64,000 nucleotides of DNA from Leuctra nigra (taxonomy: Eukaryota > Arthropoda > Insecta > Plecoptera > Leuctridae). Under the pieces are notes generated by a model. That model searched no databases, had not been told where the DNA came from, and saw nothing but the letters and a program-made list of their open reading frames with translations. Shown here in pieces: positions 54,503 to 64,000 of this stretch (the first letter of the stretch is position 1; each line of letters opens with the position of its first letter). Location: assembly GCA_934045905.1 (NCBI GenBank), contig OW203762.1, forward strand, positions 46,835,411 to 46,899,410. Reading direction: 5' to 3'. The position numbers were made by a program, and so were the translations under genes.

Positions 54503-55649
54503 AATAATAATAATCTTTCTCCCGGTTCCAAGAGTTGGGTCAGGGGGTGGCGAGGCCACCATTTACTTGGGCCCGGACTCCTAAGCTAGCTGGCCAGGCT
54601 TGGCTCTTCCTCTTCGTTCTTCTTCCCTACCAGTTTTTCCACTTCTTCCCACTTCTCCAGTCTCTCTTGTCCATCTTCTGCTACCAGCTCTCTCCACTTT
54701 TTCCTCGGTCTTCCCACTCTCCTTTTATCACTTCTCGCAGCTTCGAACTCCCGACGCGGTATTCTCTCCCTCTGCATTCTCTTCATGTGGCCAAACCACT
54801 GTAGCCGCTCTCTCCCCATTTTAAATGCCAACCTCTCTACCTTCAAGTCTCCTCTAATCTTTTAGTTACTCCTTGTATGCTTCGTAAAAACTTCATTTCT
54901 GCTGCCTGCAACTGGTTCCTCCTTTCCTCCAATCGCCCACGTTACGGAACCGTCCGTAGGTGAGTATTGGCAGGAAATAGCTTTTGAAAAGGAGTATCTT
55001 GCATTTCTGGGGGAACTGCTCATTCCAAAGAAGTTTCCTGACTAACTGGAAAAATGTGTTAGCCTGTTGTACTCTTGATGTTATCTCTCTTCCTATTTTT
55101 CCATCCTTAGTTAGCCAGCTCCCCAGATACTTAAACTCTCCTCTCTCCGCCAGTTCCAAGCCCCGTAGCCTGATCTTCACATTTCTTGTTGCCTTCCTCT
55201 CCATTACTAGTGTCTCACTCTTTTCCTGACTTATTCGCATACCGTATTCTTCAGTCATCTGGCTCCATCTATCAATCTTTTCTTGAACACATTCGCTGGT
55301 TCCTCCCCACACTACGATATCATCTGCATATACCAGTGTATTCCTCTCCTGGTCTTCGCTTGGTTCTACTTTTCTTAGCAGCTCGTCCATGACAATGACA
55401 AATAGTGTCGGGGAAAGAACGCTGCCCTGTCGAAGTCCTTCCTTCACCTCAAACCATCCTGACTTCCCCTCCATTGTTAATGTGCACAGCTCTCGGTCTT
55501 CTCATGTGCTCTTGATTCTCTCAATCAGACCCAATCCCAACCCCTTCTGCTTCAGACATTACCATACTTTCTTCCTTGGTAGGCGATCGTAGGCCTTTTC
55601 CAAGTCTACAAAAACCATGTACAGTTTTTCTCCACTCTCCCACTTTCTC
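54503..55649 (-). mobile_element. 5'-truncated second copy of the intron-4 retrotransposon
   Basis: Reverse-complement match to the last about 1.2 kb (22213-23412) of the element in DNAJC13 intron 4, from the AGAAAGTGGGAGAGTGGAG point to the (ATT)n end. It keeps [22 protein letters not shown] and [10 protein letters not shown] but has frame breaks, including a 19-bp deletion near 54860. It covers the second half of the RT domain onward. Confidence 0.9.
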
Positions 55650-55849
55650 ATAAATTATTGTGTTTAAAAAACTTAGCTTTTGTTCACATCATGGAGATCA
55701 CATGTTCAAACATACAACCACCATTCTCTGTTCTGAAAGCAGTCTGGGAGAAGCAATTAACTAACAATTTAATTTCTCACAAAGTGATCACTGATAAAAT
55801 ATTTAAAAAAAAATACATATTTGATAATTATGCACTGGTAGAGGGAGCT

Positions 55850-56125
55850 TCTCCTTTTCGCTCATTTTGCACTCATGTAAAAGACCAATTCAGCGTTTTG
55901 CAGGTCCACTCTTTTTGAAATCCGTTGAATAGTTCAAATGTAAAAACAAAATCCTCCTAGTGGTGAATCCGATCAATTTTAAATTTTGCGAGCAACATTT
56001 ATAAAATTTAAATAAAATCTTCGATTGATTGAAAATCAAAATGTTCTTTGATTATGTTCAAATTTTGCATGGTGATCAAGACCAACATTTTCTCATATTT
56101 TACACATTTTTAGCCCAATTGGTGA
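55850..56125 (-). repeat. Dispersed repeat, inverted relative of 5485-5880
   Basis: In reverse complement it shows TTGGTCTTGATCACCATGCA, matching the block near 5512, and a GAAAAGGAGAAGC block near its other end. No coding seen. Confidence 0.5.
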
Positions 56126-56137
56126 AGTCTGACTAAT

Positions 56138-56268
56138 CGATTCACAAGGCCGTTCCAAACTTCGAACTTTAAAAGTTTCAAACTTCCAAGTTCTGTAAGT
56201 TTATACGGGAGTTTCTGAAACGGCGATTCGAAACTTGAGGAAGTTTAGAAGGACTGTGTGAATCGAAG
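56138..56268. mobile_element. Short inverted-repeat element
   Basis: Arms TCGATTCACAAGGCCGTTCC and (reverse complement) TCGATTCACACAGTCCTTCT continue with AAACTTC phrases. It has MITE-like size; no target duplication resolved. Confidence 0.5.
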
Positions 56269-59200
56269 CTGTCAAAATAGATTTATGGAAAAGTACCCAA
56301 TTCACAACACATGGAACTGTTATTCATTACAATTATTATAATATATTTTTTTATTAAATTGACTAAAAAATGAAAGCACAAAATTTGAAAAATTTAACCA
56401 TTTAGTGAAAAATAGTAAGTCATAAAATCGCGTTCAAATATTGCTTTCTCAGCAGTCAGTAGTGATTACTCTTTAGAGACACCTATATTTATTGTAAATA
56501 ATGTTTCGGTAATAACGGGATGCAACTAAATAAATAGCATAAACCTATTGAAATCAGTGTTGCCATTCCTCTCGCAATGAATGAGCGTGAGAGCTTCCAA
56601 AGCGCACGGATAGATGGAGCTGGCGTTCCCTTACTTACGGCTCTGCCAGGCACCAAGCAGCATTTCTTCGGTAAACCGTTGAAGCTTCACCTGTCACGGC
56701 TGTCATTCTCTCTGCTTGCTTACCGCGCTGCGACCTCACTGCATCTGTCATTAGTTAAATGAGTATATTTGTGATTATTTCAGTGGTAATTACTGTATGA
56801 TACGTTATTTCTTACAAGTGAATTGTGAACTCTGTGTTTTACAACATATTTGTTGCCGTCTTGGATCGGTCAGAGAATTTTTGCTTGTTCATTTGTCACC
56901 TTGTGTTGACAGCGTACAGGCATCCATAGAGCATTCATTAGCGTTTTATTCACTGAATTTGGACACAATCCAGCTTGCAGTAGCACTAACTTGTGTTATT
57001 CCGTATCGGAGAGTGAGGTGGCTTCGTATTTTCATCAATTGTCAGAAATAAGACGTCAAAATTCTCGACTGTCCCAGCCTCGTGGCCGTCCCAGCTCCAC
57101 TCATGATGAAGTTTAAGCGTCGTAAGTAGATAACTTTTATATTATCTCCTTTCTAAATACTTTTGTACTTCTTAGATGATAGATTTTACATAATATTATT
57201 ATCATCAAACTTCAAAATCTCATTATTAGTGTCAATATCCGATGTGTCTAAAACACGTGGTTTCGACATAGACCCGCGCAGGAGACAGCTTCCATTTGCG
57301 AGGGGTTCACACACATACCGCCATGAACTGTCAAGATGGCGCGCTTCGAAACAAACTATTTTTATTCAAATGTTATAACTGGATGAAATAGTTAAACAGC
57401 GTTATTTTCAAATGTGGAATGCCGCATAATAATATTGTCTGCATGTTTTCTAATCCTCCCTACTTCATAGCTGCTGGAAACATGGAAGGCCATATTTGCC
57501 GAATTAATTTCTGACAAGGACACACAAGTGTGTCGCGCTCGTGCACGAGGCAGGTCAAGCTGTCGAGAAGACGGACACCTCTAGCCGGTTCTCCCAAGTG
57601 TTCCACCAACTGACTTGGACTACATGCACTCGATTAGTGACAACAATGATCTATATAAACAACCTCATGACATTTCCCTCCTGGTCACTCGGCGAGGTCT
57701 TTCATTAGAGCTGGGAGGAGCTCACCTTTCGCGATATTGATGTTTCTCGCGCGGCGCGTTATTTAAAATTATTACAATGTGTATTTATAGAAACTGCGAC
57801 TTAATACCTCATGCCGCTCTTCAGCCTAACCAAATTCTGGGACAAGATTTGGTGAAGGCGGGCAAGCCAATGAATACTTTGTGCTGGTTTGCACGATTAT
57901 TTGTCCAGATTGTGCTCCCTAGGTGGAATAATCTGTTCTGTATTAATTTCGCTCGACTGGTGGGGGTTCTATCTCATCTCGTCGTATGCTACAAAACCAC
58001 AAGTAGCTTTGCGCCGTAATACTTGCGGTCTTGCTCGTAATAAATACTACTTCCGTACTGTTATTACCTTAGCAGCACGCACGCATAAACAATGAGAAAT
58101 TATTACCTTCTTTGTCAACTACTTGATATCTCAATACAAACGTTATCTTCGAATAAGTTTATTTGCAACAAGTAGGTAATATGTTTCTGTTTGTTTTAAA
58201 ACCATCAAAATGTTGAGATATCAGGAAAGCAACTAGCGACATGCTTCTATTGCTAACCTGTTGGCGTTGCTGTAATTTATCGCACATCTGAGAAACTGAC
58301 TATTACCTAAACACTAATTATATATTTTATAAGTTATGAGAAGTTGATATTCTAATCTTCTCTTTCAACTCAATCCTAGTTTGTAATGTTCAATTTGTAT
58401 TGTACGCCTGACATATTGAATTAAATGATTATTTCGTACCCGAGTCGGCGTTATTGACGTCAATGTATTGATGATTTTTTTAAATGTATAAAATACTAGA
58501 TACGGTTCATAGTTTACGTGGTCACGGCCAGCTGAGTGATTTACATCTGCAAGCTAATCATCATGCGTCTGTCCATCTGACCTTCACCATCCTTGAGATG
58601 GTTGACCCATGGAGATAGATCTAGCAGTTATGTGGGATACTGTGCACCCTCCACCCTATCATCACCGAGTATCTTGCATGGTGTTACCCTCTTCGTAATG
58701 ATACTATCATGTTATGTTCGTCTGTGGCAGCAGAGTTCATCAGTATGTCGAGATAAGACGCATCAATAAAGGAGTAATCACAAACCATGTTTGACGATAA
58801 GTTCAAGTCGATTACACAGATAGAGATTAGTTTTCTAGTTTTCTTCATTTATCGGTAACTTCGCCAGTCCGGAAGGATTATTGAACAGCATTAAGTTTTA
58901 TGCAACAAATGGTATAACACCGATTTTACACTTTTAAAAATAAAAAAGCGTACTTAGTAGTATCTACTAGAAACATTGCAAGGTACTACCTACTTTTGAG
59001 AGGTTTTACTGTATTTTTTGTTTGGATGTAAAGGGCTTGATATATCTCTACTTGTACATGCTCGTTTATGTGATATCTATGCGATGTTTTATGATCATGG
59101 AGTGGAGATAAATCCATGGTATGATCGACAATCTGCTCTGATTTAATGCCTGGACCAACATGAATGTTGAATATTTGTGATTGTTCGTGATCTACTTGTC

Positions 59201-62200
59201 GGGTATGACAGGGCTGCCACCTGGCACCCTCGTGTCGGTGACCTCGTGCCACCCTGTGGTGTCCAAGGCCGCGGGCGGGGAGAGGAAGGGACTGTGTGTG
59301 ACAGGAAGCTGACCTGCAGGCGTGGGAAGCCTCCTTGACCTCTCATTGTGCCGTCATATCTCCTTGTCACTGCCGAACTGTCACTGTCTGTGTGACAGCT
59401 AGAGATATTGTTCGGCGTGTTGTATGAAACTGTATCGCTGCCGGATTTGGCAGTGAAGGTAATGTTACCGCGTGGCGCTGCGCGGCGCGGCTATATCGGT
59501 GCTCGCGTCATTACCATGCTCTGCCCGCCAACACGAGACGTCAAAGCACGTGCCATTCACAAGCATTCCACATGTTATACATTCTTACTCATGGCAGGTG
59601 CTCTCTGCTATTGTATTATTTTATTATTATTTGTTAGTTAATATAGGCGGATGTTGTTGGCTGCTCTGCTGATTACTGTGATGTTGCTTCGTGAATGGCT
59701 TTTATGAGTTAACCAAGATGGCGCCAGGTTCAGGTAGTCTAGAAACCAGGCACGAGGTGAGCGCTTGAGCCCGATCAGGTGCAGCCTGCAGGAGAGCGAG
59801 GTTCTGGAGCCCGCCGAGAATAAGTCTGCGAAAAGTTGGCAGCGAGTCTCGCGCGGGAACACTTGTTGCCGTCACATGATCGAGTCGGGCAAATGTCGCT
59901 GGCTGCAAGGAGGCGCTGAATCATGATGCTGGGTATTTATATATCGTCTCTTCCTGTGTGGACCGCTGCCTGGCTGGCATAAGGTCATACCTTGCGGGTA
60001 CCAAGTGAAGGTCGCAGCAGGAACAGAGGTTGACGCAGGCAGGCGCTGGATAGTTGTTGAATGAGCGCGACTTTCAACGTCGTAAGGGTTGACGCGGGGG
60101 CTGAGAGACTCTCGTAGCAGAGGTTGACTGAAGGCGATTGGCGAAGGAACGCACTCTGATCGGAGGTGGACGGGGGCAGACGCCGGGTGCGGGGGCTAAG
60201 AAAATAGCTCGGACCAGGATCATATCCTGACAGGATATTGCTAGCAGGTGGCATTGCAAGCGGTCATTCGCAAGGCGATTATTCAATTGCCTAGTCTTAT
60301 TTTTAGCTCGCCAGTTCTGCCCACTCGACCGTGATTCCAGATGTGACTGAGTCGATTTCCTTCCATGCTGACGCTCCTCCATGGATCCTCATGGTCCACA
60401 TTTCATACATCTTGACATCGCCGTTATAGATAACATCAGATTCTTTATTCTATGATAACATGGTAGCGCTCTTCCTTCTCGCCTTTTTCTAATAATGTGA
60501 ACAGTCATGTACAAGTATTTAGTATTTTCAAACCCGCTGTTTGTTTGATCAAGTGTTGTCACGAGTCGCCGAGACTTCCGGATTGCTGTGGAGGGAGACG
60601 AGCGCTCTGCTTGTGCGCCTCGACGAGAATAGAGCAGCGCCACCAGAAATATGCTAATTCTATCTTTTATGAGGCTGAAATCGTTATTTATAAGCTCTCT
60701 TGTCGAGTAGTGGGCCAGGGACTTCTTTGTATATAAACCTAGAACCCCCCTTTGAATCAATTGTCTTCAGAGGGGTAAAGACGATCACGTGATAGCACGT
60801 CGAAGTCAGTTGAAGAAGTTTGTTGTGGGTTTGCCGAGGGGTAAATCACCCTCGTGTGCGTTCTACCGTGTAATCAATAATTCAATCCGTTAATCGCTAC
60901 CATGTCGATTGAATTCCGCTGGCGCGTGCGCCCTCGAACCGTCTTCTAATATCTAATGTAAAGAACGAAGAAGTGTGGATTTGAGCTGTCAGTTTGAATG
61001 TTTGAGCACACATGAGCGAGAGCGGGGAGATAACGCGCGCTGCGCTGGTTGTCGAAGACGCTGTCGCTGTTGAACACTGCCGCCTGATGTAACAGGTGCA
61101 CTTGCGCAATGGCTGACAATGCTCTTGGCTCGACACTCGCATCAGAATTAGAATCACAAGTGTCGCTCAATGATATCGTTTTACTCTCTGCTCTCGCGGG
61201 TTCAACAGACGACAGCTTCACGTGATAACGTGCGCCAAGGGATTCTATTGCTTATCGATACATGCAATACAGACGTTCAGAAGGTGAACTGACTTCTTCG
61301 CTGATGTATAGGGTTTTCTCTGGCTCTAGAACAGGATGGCTATGGTTTCTTCATTTGAAGCGAGAGTTTAACTGATAATAAAATCAGTGTATTGCATTTT
61401 GAAAAATAAAAATCTCGGGATAATGCGCTCAAAATAAAAATTTAAAAAATCGACGTAAAGTAAAACATTAGGTACCTATATTGATAAAACATATTGGTAA
61501 AAATTAGTAAAAGCGAAAAATATTACAAAGATCATGTCACCATTCTTACACGTCAGAATCTGACGTTGTTTTGATGAAATAATTGGCTAGGTAGTGAAAC
61601 AGTGGAATTTTCCTTTATTTATTTGTTATTCAGCAAGTTGTTCAAGGACTTCGCTCAGAAGTCCGGCTGCAAGAACATGATTGAAAGTTCGATCATAATG
61701 ACTGTAGGTACGTCGTCAGCCTGGATGTGTCGGCTAAAAGTAGCCGCAGTCGTCCAGGAACATGACCCGACATTGTCTCTGTCTGATCGGACTCGGGCTA
61801 TTTCAATACACACTTTTTACAATTCTCGTTAGAATCCGAGTGCGCCGCCAACTCCGTGGCCTTTGCACGTATAGCTGGCAGGACAGTTCGAGGAGCGAAG
61901 TGACCGTGCTCGACATGGCTATTACTTTGACTTGACACAACATGTGATGCCTCGTGGCTCGCTATCACACTTCCGAAACCTGTAACATGTCTGCCTGACA
62001 GCGGCTTTCACGTGCACAATGTCATGTAACAGTAGTCACTGAAAACAATGATGCAGAAAAGGCGTTCAAATCATTTCGCAAAATGTACCTAATACGGAGC
62101 CCGGCGTTGCTCGGGTAATGTGAATTTTGTAAGCATTATTGTTCGCACAATTATATCTATTCAAAGCTTGACAAAATACTATGCACAAATAATTTCGAGG

Positions 62201-64000
62201 ACAGCAGACTTGCAATGCTGGGTTGGTAGGCCCCTCGTCCCATGTTCCCCATTTTTCCTCCTCATACTCCTCACTCTTTTCCCCGGAAAAAATCTGCGTA
62301 AACCCGTGAATATTGATGATTGTCCAAATGATTGAGCACCAGCTTAGACCACAGTCATTTTAGTTGTGATATCTTAGAGCCACTTTACTCTACCTAGATA
62401 GCAGGTATTACAAAAAATTTAATTGATGAAGCAAAATAATAATATTTCTGATCAAGCATCTGAAAACTAAATATTCTTCACAATTAGTATCGTGGTGATA
62501 CAGATACTTAATTGAATGTATGGAGGGAGATAGAGCTAGAAGATAACAAATAACTAGTAAATAGATTCAAGTAGGTACCTAGATACTATGGTTCTAAATA
62601 GCATCCGACCTGGAATGCTTGTTTGGCTTGCATCACCTCAGTGAATACCTATTGTCACGTGTCAGCGCTGCTATGTTGGAAGATGAGACGCCGTGATCAC
62701 GTGATGTCAATGCAGCTCATCTGTCATGCGAGATCGCATCGTCACGTCTCGACGCATTCATTATCTCGCTCGACAACTGTTCATCAGTGACGGCTCAGTA
62801 GATGATTCTGCAGGCGAGACGATCGTATCTTTCCGCAGAAACCAGGCAGAGATTTACGCCGCTGAGGTTGGCAAGGTTGTAACGCAGACATAATTAAAAC
62901 TGTCGTTAGTTTTCATTATGTCCATTCGTCACCTTTGGCGACGGCTTACAGGGGATATCATCGTCATACCGTCCATGGGGGGCGCCCAAAAGTAATGTTT
63001 TACCTACTCAAAATATACCTAAGGTACTCAATTGTAATTTAAATTGATAATGACACCGCATATAATAAATGTGGCCGTGGTTTGAGCAGAGGATAATCAT
63101 AAGTCTTATGGCACAAGCATAATAAAAACTCACGTTGTTTTGTTTTGTAATAAAATAATATAAAAATAAAATTATCTCTGGTTGTAAGTTTTTATTGAAC
63201 GGTGATTACTCCATGTTGCATTGATCATGAATGGCATGTTGATTACTGAATGGATCGAGATGGTATAAAATAAGTATCTGTTCAAGACAATGACTGTCAA
63301 ATCTGCCTATTAGAAATCACCAAATTAATTCATGAAATTCGAAGTACCTACTGCCAGGCCCGGACCCACATGTTACTGTAGTAGTGTATTGTTTCTCTAG
63401 CGACTGATAAAAAGGTCCATGGCTTGGAGGGCATGTCTGTTGCGATGTGAAGGGATGTACGGCGGAGTCGGCTCGAGTAGCACGTGTTGCGAGCGCGGGA
63501 GGTTGTCGCATGGGGGGAGGCACAGGATACGCTCATGTAGTACTCGCTTCCAGGTCATGTGACTTGTCCCTCCATTCTTATTCCTTGTCAAGGCCAACGT
63601 TCTAAATAGATCGATCAATAGGAACGCAAATATCTAGCTTCATACGGCTCAACTCATGTTACACTTGAGTAAGTGCATATCTTGTACCTGACACGCGGAT
63701 ATTGTCACACTGACAGACAGATAAAACGTGAACTACAAGTCTAACATTGCCTGGCAAGTGTTACTAGGTTTTGCTATCGGCCTCACTGTGGGTGAAAGAA
63801 TTGTTGACACTAGTAATAACCGGTATTAATGTATTATTAATCTATTGTACGCTAAATAATGCCACCCAAGGCTGTGAGAACTGCAGAATAGTTTATTATT
63901 ACCCCCACCAGTGGCGCGATTATTGTGCACATTTGACTTTCTCTTGCGGCCGTTATGTCGCTGCTGATGTTGTCACCAGAAGGAAATCTCTCCGCCACTT

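Larger units (their letters stand above)
55650..64000. other. Gene-poor region, CpG-richer from about 57 kb, no gene identified
   Basis: No open frame has recognisable homology. From about 57 kb the sequence has fewer repeats, more CpG and many short palindromes. TATATAAAC occurs at about 57651 and 60731. Eight CACGTG sites lie at 57255, 59547, 60787, 61219, 62009, 62656, 62698 and 63481. A possible small exon is at 61635-61703 (see findings). This looks like the promoter or a first-intron regulatory region of a gene beyond the window, but that is inference. Confidence 0.4.

Noticed and set aside
57060..57130. ATGATGAAGTTTAAGCGTC followed by GTAAGTAG as a first coding exon
   Set aside because: Only six codons, and no partner exon or homology is visible. 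It could be chance and is left unannotated.
59130..60400. Several overlapping Pro/Arg/Ser-rich minus-strand frames
   Set aside because: They result from GC-rich composition, lack conserved motifs, and show no splice or start context.
62095..62125. GGAGCCCGGCGTTGCTCGGG motif resembling a conserved repeat end
   Set aside because: A single short imperfect hairpin with no second copy in the window. Not enough to call an element.

Overview
The window is nuclear DNA from an arthropod, most likely an insect. Genes are split by GT-AG introns, proteins are animal-type, non-LTR retrotransposons and MITEs lie in most introns, and short palindromic GGTAGGTAC/GTACCTACC runs recur throughout. Those runs and the TE mix suggest a hemipteran such as a planthopper, but that is an inference from composition, not a sequence match.

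Layout. 1-13.6 kb holds two tandem lysosomal glucosylceramidase (GBA1/GH30) genes on the + strand. The first is cut by the window edge and ends in a Thr-rich stalk plus hydrophobic tail. The second is complete (10 exons, 511 aa, signal peptide) and carries an array of 31 tandem 93-bp units across the intron 7/exon 8 junction, so 31 copies of a 3' splice site precede exon 8. 13.6-14.2 kb has a convergent two-exon homolog of human C15orf61 on the - strand, with only 64 bp between the two stop codons. 16.05-39.4 kb is the complete 14-exon DNAJC13/Rme-8 gene (+, 2238 aa). Its intron 4 contains a nearly intact 4991-bp non-LTR retrotransposon with an 11-bp target-site duplication, and its intron 10 is of GC-AG type. 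39.4-43.9 kb is intergenic or 3' UTR sequence packed with transposons, including a three-deep nest. 43.9-48.6 kb is TRNAU1AP/SECp43 on the - strand (6 exons, 316 aa). 49.3-53.2 kb is NDUFS5 (+, 2 exons, 101 aa), whose single intron holds a CR1/L2-like retrotransposon. 53.2-64 kb has no gene I can identify. It holds a truncated copy of the intron-4 retrotransposon, several foldback elements and, from about 57 kb, a more CpG-rich stretch with TATA-like sites and eight CACGTG E-boxes.

How the genes relate. The two glucosylceramidases act in lysosomal or extracellular sphingolipid breakdown, and DNAJC13 acts on early endosomes in endosome-to-lysosome sorting. That is at most a loose theme. TRNAU1AP (selenocysteine decoding) and NDUFS5 (complex I) are divergent neighbours that may share a promoter region. 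All exon models were built by eye from splice consensus, codon phase and remembered human homologs. The coding lengths of the three complete long genes divide exactly by three and match family lengths closely.
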